A stretch of 64,000 nucleotides of DNA from Blastopirellula sediminis (lineage in GTDB: Bacteria; Planctomycetota; Planctomycetia; Pirellulales; Pirellulaceae): contig NZ_JAJKFT010000010.1 of NCBI RefSeq assembly GCF_020966755.1, positions 1,762,720 to 1,826,719 of the forward strand, given 5' to 3'. The translations under genes and the position numbers were made by a program. Shown here piece after piece: positions 8,626 to 17,203 of the stretch. The first letter of the stretch is position 1; each line of letters begins with the position of its first letter. Under the pieces are notes generated by a model, which was given only the letters and a program-made list of their open reading frames with translations, made no database searches and was not told the DNA's origin.

Positions 8626-9072
8626 ATGGAAGAGACGCCTGAATCGCTGGAAGACTCGCTTGTCCATGAAGTCTGGCGGCAAGATCTCGCTGCCGTTCAG
8701 CGATTGCTAGACGCTGGCGCCAATCCCAATATCCCAGGGCGCAACTGTTCGTCGGCAATCATGTGCGCCGGCGAGAATGACGAAACCGGCGAAATTGTCC
8801 GCGCCCTGGTGGCCGCAGGCGCCGACGTGAATCTTCAGGACGATAGCGGTTGGACGCCGTTGCATCAGGCCGTTGATATGGCGATCGACGGAGCGAATCA
8901 GATGGATCGCACAGAAATTGACTGGACGACTGTGGGCGTTTTCCTTGAACTGGGGGCCAACCCCAATCTCGCCGACAAGTATGGCAGGACCGTCGCCGAT
9001 ATCGCGTCGGCTTACGGCGACAATGCCAAGCAGTCGTTTGACGATTTTTTGCGGACCAGGGGCGCAGGCTGA
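8626..9072 (+). CDS. Ankyrin-repeat protein
   Basis: 148 residues from the ATG at 8626 (AGGA about 8 bases upstream; a GTG is directly before it). Three to four ankyrin repeats: LVHEVWRQDLAAVQRLLDAGANPN, IVRALVAAGADVNLQDDSGWTPLHQAV, VGVFLELGANPNLADKYGRTVADIA. No signal peptide, so a cytoplasmic protein-protein interaction module. Partner unknown. Convergent with the small gene at 9110. Confidence 0.85.
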   Translation: MEETPESLEDSLVHEVWRQDLAAVQRLLDAGANPNIPGRNCSSAIMCAGENDETGEIVRALVAAGADVNLQDDSGWTPLHQAVDMAIDGANQMDRTEIDWTTVGVFLELGANPNLADKYGRTVADIASAYGDNAKQSFDDFLRTRGAG

Positions 9073-9109
9073 ATCTACAACGCGCCCGCTTGCCGCCCTT
9101 CGCATTCTT

Positions 9110-9412
9110 TTACTCCTCGCGCCGCCGGAACTCTTCCATCGCGTCGTCCATATCAATGCTGAGCATCCCCTTGAACGGAATGTCGTATTCGGGCTCGGCC
9201 CGCTGATAACCGCGGAGGTCCATCGAAAAGAACTGGTATTCATCGAGCCACGCGGCGTCGCAGTTGCGGTGCTCATGCATAAACTGCAACATCACCGCCG
9301 CCAGTCGATCCGACTTTACATTGTGGCGCAGCACGCTCGTCTCGACCGTGTCGCCGCCGTTGCCGACCAACAGCGCTTTGCGGTGGTCGCGACAAACGAA
9401 ATAGAGGTTCAT
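9110..9412 (-). CDS. Small hypothetical protein
   Basis: 100 residues (MNLYFVCRDHRKALLVGNGG...), a coherent alpha/beta sequence with no signal peptide or TM segment and an acidic, charged C-terminus (DMDDAMEEFRRREE). Not recognised. 82 bp downstream of the methyltransferase gene on the same strand. Confidence 0.55.
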   Translation of the reverse strand: MNLYFVCRDHRKALLVGNGGDTVETSVLRHNVKSDRLAAVMLQFMHEHRNCDAAWLDEYQFFSMDLRGYQRAEPEYDIPFKGMLSIDMDDAMEEFRRREE

Positions 9413-9494
9413 CGGCTCGATTTCGGTGGAAGTTTGGAATCAGGGTTGGGTACGGTATCAGAGAGGCCAAGTCCGAATTTGGTTCGGCTGGCGA

Positions 9495-10445
9495 CTACTG
9501 TCCCGTTCCGATCGTCCGCACGTCGGACCCCAACAGCCTGAGCGAGAGCCGCGGCGCCCAGATGCCAACCTTTTTTCGATATTGCACAAAATTGGCGCCA
9601 AAACGCTGTTGCAGATCGGCTTCTTCGGCCGGGCGAACGGCGACATGCCAGATGACTGCCCCAAGCAGCGCGTAGCCGATTACCGGCAAACTTTCCAGAA
9701 AAACGCCGACCGCGATCGCTTGCCCGATGCCGGCGATCGCCATCGGATTTCGCACGTAACGATACGGCCCAACGACCACCAACTTCGGCGCGGCGGCCGT
9801 TGGGAGCGGCGTTCCGTTGCCGATTTTCGCCATCACGTAGGCGCTGCTGGCGCCCAGCGACGCCGCCGCCGCGAACAGGAGTGCGGCGATCACGCTTTGC
9901 CCGTCAATGCGAAACGGAGCGATACCGAGATACCGCTGAAGCTCGACGATCGCCAGCGGCAGAATCCCCAGGAAGACGCTCCAGAAAATGGCCATCTGGG
10001 CGCTCGTCCAGATGCATGCGGTTTGGGGAGCCAGCGGCGTCGCGCGAAACAGGGCCGGCGATTGCTCCTGCGTGCCGTAGATCGTCGCCATCGCCAGCGT
10101 CATTCCGGCCAGACAAACCATCAGGCCTGCCGCGATCCAGGCCTCGCCGCTCAAAAGGCTCACCCCGACGCAGGTCAGCGTCGGATACCAGGCCGCCGCG
10201 GCGAGCGCCCAGACCGCCAGCCGAGCATGGCGATCGTCCCGCATTACAAAGAGCGCCGCGATCAGCGAACCGCCGACTAGCAACAGCAGGTCGCCGAGCC
10301 AAAACCCGAGCAACGCTTCCCGCGGCCAATTGGCCGGCTGAAACCAAGCGGCCGACGCTGGAACCAGCCACAACAGCAGCCACCACGCGGCGGTCGCCGC
10401 AGCTTGCAGCAATAGGTAGCTGGCGACGACAGTTCGCGGATGCAT
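9495..10445 (-). CDS. ICMT-like integral membrane methyltransferase
   Basis: 316 residues from the ATG at 10445; the longer ORF start at 10505 is unlikely because the protein begins with a membrane helix (MHPRTVVASYLLLQAAATAA). Seven or so hydrophobic segments, then the isoprenylcysteine carboxyl methyltransferase / phospholipid methyltransferase signature VVVGPYRYVRNPMAIAGI and the downstream EEADLQQRFGANFVQYRKKV, which bind SAM in this family. In bacteria such proteins methylate membrane lipids, quinone-like compounds or small peptides; the substrate is not evident. About 100 residues longer at the N-terminus than minimal members. Confidence 0.8.
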   Translation of the reverse strand: MHPRTVVASYLLLQAAATAAWWLLLWLVPASAAWFQPANWPREALLGFWLGDLLLLVGGSLIAALFVMRDDRHARLAVWALAAAAWYPTLTCVGVSLLSGEAWIAAGLMVCLAGMTLAMATIYGTQEQSPALFRATPLAPQTACIWTSAQMAIFWSVFLGILPLAIVELQRYLGIAPFRIDGQSVIAALLFAAAASLGASSAYVMAKIGNGTPLPTAAAPKLVVVGPYRYVRNPMAIAGIGQAIAVGVFLESLPVIGYALLGAVIWHVAVRPAEEADLQQRFGANFVQYRKKVGIWAPRLSLRLLGSDVRTIGTGQ

Positions 10446-11254
10446 GGTCGACCTCAAAGCGTGCGGTGGAATCACTTCAAAATCCCAACCGCAGGCGGCC
10501 AGCATCGTTCACCGAAAAACGTAGACCAGGCCGTGCCCAATATCGTTCGGCACGACAATTGTGCGGCGCCGTCAACAACCATCTGCGTTCATCTGCGTAG
10601 ATCTGCGGTTCACAAAACTACCGCCGGAGTCGTTGGAACCGCAGATGTCCGCAGATTGACGCAGAGAAGCGTCAACGGGCGACGAAACGGGACCAGACCC
10701 AATGACGCTCGGCGCCCAAAAGAGCAGAGAAGCAACGTTAATCAGTGGCGCAAATCTCGTGCAAAACATGATTGGGCCGTGCCTGCCGAATGCGTGCGCG
10801 AGAAGAACGGGCACGGCCTCCGCTACATTTGTCGATTGACAAAGCGCACGGATTTAGGGTCGACTCCGAGTCGCAGGGGAGGATCAACGACGCTTTTGCC
10901 CAACGCGTCACCCCAAGTATTTGTTCTTTGAAAATTGAGTCGTATTCCGACCGTGAAGGGGCCCGTCGCTTCGGCGCTAAACCGACGGTGGAAAAAAAAG
11001 GTTCGCGGTCCGGTCCCATTTTTGGAATTGGCGTATTATTAGACGAGGATTTGACTTAGGTCGTATGAGCGGTCCCTGCGGGCCAGAAATGGGACCCGCG
11101 CCGTGGGGGCCCAAAAAGAAGGCAGTCCGGTCCAGCGGGCTTCGTTGAATGGTTGACGACCCGGATGGTGCGGCATTTTATCGCCACACATGCGGCTCGG
11201 CCTGCGGCAGAATGAATGGAGCACTTGGGGAAAATAATCGACAGCGGTCCGGCG
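10446..11254. other. Intergenic region with repeat, no gene seen
   Basis: About 800 bp. Holds the ATCTGCG inverted repeat (10579-10668) and around 11,020-11,140 pieces of GGTCCGGTCCCATTTTTGG / CCAGAAATGGGACC in opposite orientation. The short ORFs here are not convincing as genes. Confidence 0.55.
10579..10668. repeat. ATCTGCG-type palindromic repeat
   Basis: Left arm 10579-10611 (three ATCTGCG units ending GATCTGCGGTTC) and right arm 10636-10668 (GAACCGCAGATG.. GCAGATTGACGCAGA) are inverted copies matching about 26 of 33, with a 24-bp centre. This 'AACCGCAGATGAACGCAGAT' class is a widespread intergenic repeat in several bacterial phyla. Confidence 0.75.
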
Positions 11255-11587
11255 CTACTTGTCGGCCTTCTCGTCTGGGTCATGCAACTGTTGCTGCACA
11301 CGAACGAAATTGTAGTCCGCTCCCTTGGTCCACTTGGAATCAAAATCGTAAAACAGGATTGCTACATACGATGGATCGCCAGTCGGATGGTTCAGCCAAA
11401 CGACCGACAGTTCCATCATAAGATCACGGAATTGCGACAGATCAATTCCTGATCTCTGGGCGAGGTCCAACACTCGCTGCCAGTGTCCGGCATCGGTCCG
11501 GAGCAGTTGGATCAGAAAAGGTTCGTAGCGACGTTCGGAAACCAAATCGCAGCAGAGGTTTTCGAGTTCGAAGTCCGGCATTTCCAA
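11255..11587 (-). CDS. Small hypothetical protein
   Basis: 110 residues (MEMPDFELENLCCDLVSERR...), soluble, mixed alpha/beta with several Trp and Asp residues. No family recognised and no close partner gene: 80 bp downstream of the secreted protein at 11668 on the same strand, so possibly co-transcribed. Called because its composition is protein-like throughout and the region has no better ORF. Confidence 0.5.
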   Translation of the reverse strand: MEMPDFELENLCCDLVSERRYEPFLIQLLRTDAGHWQRVLDLAQRSGIDLSQFRDLMMELSVVWLNHPTGDPSYVAILFYDFDSKWTKGADYNFVRVQQQLHDPDEKADK

Positions 11588-11667
11588 TTCACGGCGCCGC
11601 CTTATGCGGAATATTCATGGTGCAAATTTGGTGATGGCACAGGCGCGATACGACGTCAACGAAAAAC

Positions 11668-12219
11668 CTACTGAATCGGCTTCACCGCCGTGGCCCAGCG
11701 GGTCATCAGTTCCAAGCCTTCTTCTTTGCTGGCGACGATCATCAAGACCGTCGTGTAGCTGGTGAAGAAGATCCGCTCGCGGACGAACTTGGTGACCCCT
11801 TGGTCATTTTTGTATTCCATGTCGAGAAAGAGCGGTTTCGAGAAATCGTAGGTGGCCAGATCGGGAATGTTCTTTTTAACCACTTGGAACTTGAGCTGCG
11901 TCATCGTTTGTTCCGCCTGGGCGATGTACTTCTCGACGTCGGCGATTTTTTCGGCGTCGGTTTTGGGAGCTTCCAGCGTGATCGTGATCAAGATTTCGCC
12001 ACCGACGCCGGGGCGAGAAACTTCGACCTGGAAGCCGGTGAACTGGTCGCCGTTGATAATCGGCGACTTGGTCGTGGTAAATCCCAGGGGCGGTTCCGGC
12101 ATCGTCAGATAGTTGCGCTGCACGATTTGACGATTGGCCTCGGTATCGGGCGGCTGAGCGGCGGCGAGCGCGGTGAGGCAGAAGAGAGTGCACAGCGACA
12201 AGAGAGCGACGTTACGCAT
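11668..12219 (-). CDS. Secreted hypothetical protein
   Basis: 183 residues. Signal peptide MRNVALLSLCTLFCLTALAAAQ, mature domain of about 160 residues with alternating strands and helices (GFQVEVSRPGVGGEILITITLE, ADVEKYIAQAEQTMTQLKFQV) resembling small periplasmic proteins of the PsbP/DcrB type, though this is only an impression. Upstream gene is the MBL protein 72 bp away on the same strand. Function unknown. Confidence 0.65.
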   Translation of the reverse strand: MRNVALLSLCTLFCLTALAAAQPPDTEANRQIVQRNYLTMPEPPLGFTTTKSPIINGDQFTGFQVEVSRPGVGGEILITITLEAPKTDAEKIADVEKYIAQAEQTMTQLKFQVVKKNIPDLATYDFSKPLFLDMEYKNDQGVTKFVRERIFFTSYTTVLMIVASKEEGLELMTRWATAVKPIQ

Positions 12220-12291
12220 GGCGGTTACTCAGCGGAAGGATGTTGGATCAAGTTGTGCGTCAGTTGAAATCAGGTTGTCGGTCGCCGCGAT

Positions 12292-13269
12292 CTAACCAAG
12301 CCAGTAGGCGTTGTGCCCGCGGCTACGGAGATCGTCGACAAATCGCTTGGGCCCGTGCGTGCAGTAGATCCGCTGCGGGGCCACTTGCTCGATCGTTTCG
12401 AGCAGTTCGTTGTAGTCGGCGTGATCGGAAAGGGGGATCACATGTTCGCAGCGGTAACGAGCGGCGAGCGCCGGGTTCCAACCCCAGCCGGTCATCGCAA
12501 AATGTTCGGCATGCACGACCCCGTGCACGTCGCAGCCCCGCTGCGAACGAGGAGCGGTGACGATTGCGTGGCGCGTTTTGGGGCGACCGTCGTACAGTTC
12601 GTACTGTCCCAGATCGCAGCCGCACTCGGTGTAGATTTGGCTGATCGCGTAAACGTCTTGCTGTTGTTGGACGCGGATCCCGTGGTCGGTCAGGATCTTG
12701 GTCACCTCTTGCGCTTTCCCCAGGACGTAGGCGTGGATGATCGGCGTCGCGCCGCGGCGAAAGGCCTGGTCGACCAGGTCGAGAAACTTGGCGATCGTTT
12801 CCGAGCGCGGGGGCAAGCGGTAAAAGGGATCGCCGAAGGTGCACTCCATCACCAGGACGTCGGCGGTGGGAAGTTGGGCCTCGCCGGCGGTGTACGATTC
12901 GCCCAGACGATAGTCGCCGGTGTAGAGGACCGACCCTTCGTCGGTTTCGGCCAGCAGCATGGCCGAGCCAAGGACATGCCCGGCCGCGAGCGGAGTGAGC
13001 CGCGATCCGCGGAACTCGAGCGTTTCGCCCAGCGGCATCACACGGTAGGTCGTTTCGCCGATCCGGTGGCGAACCAGGGCGGCCGTTTCCGGCGTGCAGA
13101 GGACCGTTTCGTGCCGGGCCGCGTGGTCCATGTGGGCGTGCGAAATGAAGCCAAACTGCTGGCGGCGCCGGACGTCGAGGCCCAAATGCCCCGGCAACAG
13201 AAAGAGCCCCCGGTCGAAATAAAAGCTTTCGCGAGGTTTGGCGTCGATTTCAAACAGCGTTTTTTGCAT
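12292..13269 (-). CDS. Beta-CASP metallo-beta-lactamase fold nuclease-like protein
   Basis: 325 residues. The metal-binding motif HAHMDH is at 44-49 (HxHxDH), followed by AGHVLGSAM, YTGDYR and a C-terminal LSDHADYNELLETI..IYCTHG, i.e. MBL motifs 2-4 and the beta-CASP His region. This combination is typical of RNA/DNA-processing MBL enzymes (CPSF73-like, and the exonucleases that accompany DNA ligases in some bacteria). No ligase gene is next to it here. Cytoplasmic, two metal ions expected. Size is that of the shorter 'DNA ligase-associated exonuclease/mRNA 3'-end processing factor' type rather than RNase J. Which nucleic acid it cuts is not determined. Confidence 0.85.
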   Translation of the reverse strand: MQKTLFEIDAKPRESFYFDRGLFLLPGHLGLDVRRRQQFGFISHAHMDHAARHETVLCTPETAALVRHRIGETTYRVMPLGETLEFRGSRLTPLAAGHVLGSAMLLAETDEGSVLYTGDYRLGESYTAGEAQLPTADVLVMECTFGDPFYRLPPRSETIAKFLDLVDQAFRRGATPIIHAYVLGKAQEVTKILTDHGIRVQQQQDVYAISQIYTECGCDLGQYELYDGRPKTRHAIVTAPRSQRGCDVHGVVHAEHFAMTGWGWNPALAARYRCEHVIPLSDHADYNELLETIEQVAPQRIYCTHGPKRFVDDLRSRGHNAYWLG

Positions 13270-13475
13270 GCGAAAAGCGAACTGTCGCGCAGCTCGGCCG
13301 CTATCTTTGGAGTCGAAACCAAGCTATGATAACACTTTACGCCGCCGGGGAGAGAACTTTTTCTCATTTGGCGACGTAGAATGAGTAGATTCGGGCGGGG
13401 GACAATATCAAGTTCGCCGCAGCGAATGACGAAAAAAGGAAGCTGCCGGCAGCAATGACGGTACTCTTACCTTCA

Positions 13476-13834
13476 GGGGGCGAATTGGAATCGACCGGAT
13501 AGCCTGAAGTGTAAGTGGCGTGTCGAGGTTAGTCAGTGGGCCTCGTTAAAAGCTGACTACAACAATAATTGCCGAGAATAATCTCGCTCTCGCTGCCTAG
13601 TATATAGGTAGTGCCGACTGAGGGTTTTTGTCGGAGAGACCCAAAAGTCGGTTGCCAATTCCGACTCGTCTTCAGTCACGCAAAGCACGCTGAAGACTAA
13701 ATAAAGTTCTTTGATAGTGAGGGGCGTATCCCGTCGATTGGAGCCTCCCCTCGCGAAACTCAAATAGTCGACTACACACGTAGAAGCTTGCATGGAAATG
13801 TCGCGGGACGCGGGTTCAAATCCCGCCGCCTCCA
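13476..13834 (+). ncRNA. ssrA: tmRNA (transfer-messenger RNA)
   Basis: One-piece tmRNA of about 359 nt. The 5' end GGGGGCG pairs with CGCCTCC (13827-13833) as acceptor stem, with A13834 as discriminator; the T-arm is GCGGGTTCAAATCCCGC. The tag reading frame starts at GCC 13571 and stops at TAG 13598-13600, coding AENNLALAA, with the normal ALAA degron end. CCA is not encoded (CTT follows), so it must be added after transcription. Several hairpins between tag and 3' end fit the pseudoknot region. The 3' end is the integration site of the islands downstream. It rescues stalled ribosomes together with SmpB. Confidence 0.93.
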
Positions 13835-13837
13835 CTT
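13822..13837 (+). repeat. attL core (tmRNA 3' end)
   Basis: CCCGCCGCCTCCACTT, the last bases of ssrA plus three. Direct repeats at 36787-36802 and 45846-45861 bound two islands. With the middle copy the identity extends one base further left (17 bp). Confidence 0.85.
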
Positions 13838-13838
13838 G

Positions 13839-13878
13839 ATAGCCACTTGTTTTTCTGAGCAAAGTGGCTATTTTTATT
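13839..13878 (+). terminator. Intrinsic terminator after ssrA (island-supplied)
   Basis: Stem ATAGCCACTT / AAGTGGCTAT (10 bp, 13-base loop) followed by TTTTATT, starting 2 bp after attL. The island thus brings its own terminator for the rebuilt tmRNA gene. Confidence 0.8.
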
Positions 13879-13938
13879 GGAAATCAAGTGTTTTTCGGCC
13901 TGTGCTGGGACGGATGGGCCACTGGAAACCTCCTGGAT

Positions 13939-13990
13939 TTCCGATAAATGTTCTTATAGCGGCCCGATTTGGACACTGATGTTCCGATAA
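13939..13990 (+). repeat. TTCCGATAA direct repeats near attL
   Basis: TTCCGATAA at 13939-13947 and 13982-13990, 100-150 bp inside the left end of island 1 and just before the integrase gene. Possible integrase arm-type sites; no match seen at the right end. Confidence 0.3.
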
Positions 13991-14011
13991 GAGCCCGGAA
14001 CGAGTGTGCAA

Positions 14012-15955
14012 ATGGCAACGCGGTCCCGGCAGAAATGGAAGCCAGATTCGCGAGGATACTACACCCGGCAACTCGGGTGGGAACTCAGCAAATCTGGCAA
14101 GCTCCAACAGCACAAGTTCATCCTAGGGACGGATCGCAAGGAAGCCGATAGGCGGGAGAGAAAACTCCGGGAACTGTGGGACAGTTTCTGCAAATCGTGC
14201 GACGACGAGCGTCCCCTCTGGCCCGAGGATCTTCTGATCATCGGGAAACGGATTGCGAAAGGGACGCCGGAGATCCCTATCCCGCGCGGTCCGAGCGAGA
14301 AGCAGCATCAGTATGCGGCTCGAATCCAGCGGATGCAGGCGAAGTACCCTGTCATTCTTTTCCTTCCCGAAGATCAACACGCATACGAAGTTGGCCAGGC
14401 CGCCCTGGAGCTTTTCGAGGCGATCCCCCATGAGCCAGCGCCCATCCAGACCCCAGATGTTGAGGTGATCGAGGCGCTCGAAGAAGCCAAGAAGCGACTT
14501 GCCGATGCCGGCATCAACTTCTCACCGGAGTTGGCGATCCTGTCTGCGACGATTGAAGCGAAACATGAGCCGCTCGAAGGGGTGCTCAAACCCAGCGATC
14601 CTGGCGCACGACGCGTAGAGAAGCCTCAATCGAATGGGAGCGTCCAAAAAGCTAACCCGCGGGCAGTATCAAACGGGCAAACGCACTTGCCAAAATCGCG
14701 GACTCCATCCGCAACCCTGCACCAAGCGTTCAATGCGTACCAAAAGCACCTGGAGAAGGACTACTTTGACCCCGAGCTTGATCATGTTTCCCCGTGGGGG
14801 AAAACGCAGATGAGGCAGGTGAAGAACCTGAAGAAGCACCATGATAACGTGTTGCTTGCCCGGCTCGATGCGGACGCAGTCAACGAACTTGTCGGATACT
14901 GGCGACGACGACCGTACAAGATTGGGACAAGGGAGCCGATGACGGCAAAGTCGGCGTCGAACTTCTTGGGAACGCTCATACGCTTCTTTAAGTGGCTCGA
15001 TGAATCCAGCCAGTTTGACTGGCAAAAGCCATTTGCTTTTAACGACATCAAAACCAGAGTTCGTCGTCTCGCCAGCGACCACGCCAAGAGGAGCCTTGAA
15101 CAAGTTGATACGTTCTCGCTGGATGAGCTTCGGCTTCTGATGCGTTATGGGCAGCCATTTGAGCGGCTTCTGCTTCTATTGGGGTTGAACTGTGGTTTTG
15201 GCCGAGCAGAAATCGCGTCACTTCTCATTGGCGAGGTGTATTTTTACCAGGCACATTCTAAACGAGAGCAGGAAGTACTCGATTATAAAAGCACACCCGA
15301 TGATTCGTTTATCAAACGGATTCGTCGCAAAAGTGGCGTGTATGGCGAACACATCCTGTTTCCACTGACGGTGGAAGGTGTTCAATGGGCACTCGAACAT
15401 CGAAAAGGGTTTCCCAACTTCGCGCCGGACGCCCGGCTAGTCGTCACAAAAAATGGGACGGCGCTCGATCGGCCGACGGAGGGCAACAACGCAAATCAAG
15501 CGATCCCCAATCACTTCGATCGGCTCATCGCGAGAATCAAGAACGACGGAAATCAAATCCGCAAACTTTCATTTGGGAAGCTACGCAAGACGGCCACGGA
15601 TTTGATCAAACGATTCTCGGACGGAGAGATTGCCGGAGTCTTTGACTGCCACGGTTCGCCCGTGAAAACTGATTCACTTTCCGACCAATACTCCAACCGT
15701 CCATTCGGCCGGGTGTTCAAGGCAATCCGTGATGTTCAGCAATACTTGGCCCCTGTCTTCGACGAGGCAGGACCAACGCCGTTTGCACCACAAGCCCAGG
15801 CATACACCAAACGGTCGACGATTGATCGCATCATCGAAATGTACGAGGCAGGGTACCCCACAGGGCAAATCGCAGCCGGGGTTGGCCTCTCTGGTTCAGC
15901 CGTCAGCCGACACGTTCAGACACACAACATGCAGAAGCAGGGTTCGAGCGAATAG
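14012..15955 (+). CDS. Tyrosine recombinase (integrase) with C-terminal HTH
   Basis: 647 residues from ATG 14012 (GTG 14006 is the alternative). Catalyses site-specific integration at the ssrA 3' end. Numbered from 14006, the catalytic-core residues appear as Arg 400 (GFGRAEIASL), Arg 527 (KLRKTATDL), His 549 (FDCHGSPVK) and the nucleophile Tyr 562 (SDQYSNRPF). A SAM-like core-binding domain lies at about 235-350. Two things are unusual: a 200-residue N-terminal part with basic arm-binding-like sequence and helical segments, and a C-terminal extension (605-640) that reads as a resolvase-type helix-turn-helix (IIEMYEAGYPTGQIAAGVGLS, split by family alignment). About 250 residues longer than lambda-type integrases. 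Transcribed inward from attL, as expected. Confidence 0.87.
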   Translation: MATRSRQKWKPDSRGYYTRQLGWELSKSGKLQQHKFILGTDRKEADRRERKLRELWDSFCKSCDDERPLWPEDLLIIGKRIAKGTPEIPIPRGPSEKQHQYAARIQRMQAKYPVILFLPEDQHAYEVGQAALELFEAIPHEPAPIQTPDVEVIEALEEAKKRLADAGINFSPELAILSATIEAKHEPLEGVLKPSDPGARRVEKPQSNGSVQKANPRAVSNGQTHLPKSRTPSATLHQAFNAYQKHLEKDYFDPELDHVSPWGKTQMRQVKNLKKHHDNVLLARLDADAVNELVGYWRRRPYKIGTREPMTAKSASNFLGTLIRFFKWLDESSQFDWQKPFAFNDIKTRVRRLASDHAKRSLEQVDTFSLDELRLLMRYGQPFERLLLLLGLNCGFGRAEIASLLIGEVYFYQAHSKREQEVLDYKSTPDDSFIKRIRRKSGVYGEHILFPLTVEGVQWALEHRKGFPNFAPDARLVVTKNGTALDRPTEGNNANQAIPNHFDRLIARIKNDGNQIRKLSFGKLRKTATDLIKRFSDGEIAGVFDCHGSPVKTDSLSDQYSNRPFGRVFKAIRDVQQYLAPVFDEAGPTPFAPQAQAYTKRSTIDRIIEMYEAGYPTGQIAAGVGLSGSAVSRHVQTHNMQKQGSSE

Positions 15956-16111
15956 CTTAGTTCATCTGCCGAATCGCAAGGTTCAGCATACTCCCAGAAC
16001 AGACCCACTCTAGGTATGGTACCATCAACCAGACGGCGATCTTTCGATCGCAATTGGATCCCAACGAAGTCCTGTTGTTTGATCGCCGGTTCCGATGCAT
16101 TCTCCCACCAG

Positions 16112-17203
16112 TCACTCATTTACTTGCGCCAGTATCTCCTGAATGGATGCATGATCGTTGGCCATGTAGTTGTAGATGCCGTAATTTCGATAAGCGTATT
16201 CTTCGGAGCCAATCTTTCGCTCGTAGTAATCTCGTTTCTCGATCAGCGTTTCCTGAACCACGGTTCGATCGACTGCAATGCCTCGTATCCGCAATCTTCG
16301 CAGTTCCGATTCGACTTCGTCTTGTTCCTGCCTGAGGGCTGCGCGTAGACGATCCGACCAGGTCGTGTGGACGTTGGTCAGCTGCACAAAGTTATCGACG
16401 TGGGGAGCAAATAAGGCATTGGTAGGTTCTACGGTTAGTTCAAGTCGATTACCGTTTCGGGCTACTCGAACGACCAATTGTCGTTGTGCCGTACGCCAAC
16501 GGGGATGAAACCAATCTGTCACATCAACTTCGCCGCCAATAGTTGGTGTGTATGGAGGTTTCGCAAGCTTGGCCCGGGGACCATTGCAGGTATCGCAAAT
16601 CGGAATGAGATTGTCTGGGAAGCATGTGAGAGCGGGGAAACCTTCTTGCGGAAAAAAATGATCAATAACGCGGTTACGTGGATCGAGTTTTCCATCGCAA
16701 AGAGGACAAACTCCTGAGTCGGCGAGTCCCGTCTCAAGGATTGAGATGTAACTGACTTCACCCGCGCGGAGCACGAACCCTTTTTTTAGTCCTCGGTCAT
16801 AGAAGGTTCGCATCAGCGTGGCAAACGCCTCGCGAGCCAATTCATCATGAGTCGCATTCTTCTTGGGTGCTGCCCATGTCAACACCTTAACGCGTGTCCT
16901 ATTTCCCTGCTTATAGAGTCGTCGGACGCGGGTTTGCTGAACTGTGGATCGCCAAAGAGATCGTTTCACTGAACTTGATGCCGCAGCGACGGCGCTCATT
17001 GCCGTGTTCCGAGGCCCGTTTGTGTTACCCCAGAAACTCTTGACCCAATCCCGGTCAACATCCGCCCAAACGCCATAAAGCCAATTCACGTCCACCCTTG
17101 AACCAGCAGGCATGGCACATAGTGCTCGAATGAGTCGGCGTTGCAACCAGCACGCAAAATGTAGGTATTTTCGCTGTCGTGTTTCTGGCAGTGGATGCAG
17201 CAT
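16112..17203 (-). CDS. HNH endonuclease (PtuB-like / RM-associated)
   Basis: 363 residues from the ATG at 17203, which overlaps the TGA of the ATPase gene by one base (TGATG), so the two are translationally coupled. The nuclease core is at 160-210: CPLC (Cys 166, 169), VIDHFFP (Asp 181, His 182), PDNLIPICDTCN (Asn 198, Cys 203, 206), i.e. an HNH fold with a four-Cys zinc site. The N-terminal 150 residues are basic and unrecognised; the C-terminal 150 are helical. Predicted to cut DNA or RNA when triggered by its ATPase partner, as in Septu (PtuA ATPase + PtuB HNH). Last gene of the six-gene minus-strand operon. Confidence 0.85.
   Translation of the reverse strand: MLHPLPETRQRKYLHFACWLQRRLIRALCAMPAGSRVDVNWLYGVWADVDRDWVKSFWGNTNGPRNTAMSAVAAASSSVKRSLWRSTVQQTRVRRLYKQGNRTRVKVLTWAAPKKNATHDELAREAFATLMRTFYDRGLKKGFVLRAGEVSYISILETGLADSGVCPLCDGKLDPRNRVIDHFFPQEGFPALTCFPDNLIPICDTCNGPRAKLAKPPYTPTIGGEVDVTDWFHPRWRTAQRQLVVRVARNGNRLELTVEPTNALFAPHVDNFVQLTNVHTTWSDRLRAALRQEQDEVESELRRLRIRGIAVDRTVVQETLIEKRDYYERKIGSEEYAYRNYGIYNYMANDHASIQEILAQVNE

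Noticed and set aside
10440-11059. Overlapping ORFs in the repeat-bearing intergenic region
   Set aside because: They read through the ATCTGCG palindrome and change composition along their length.
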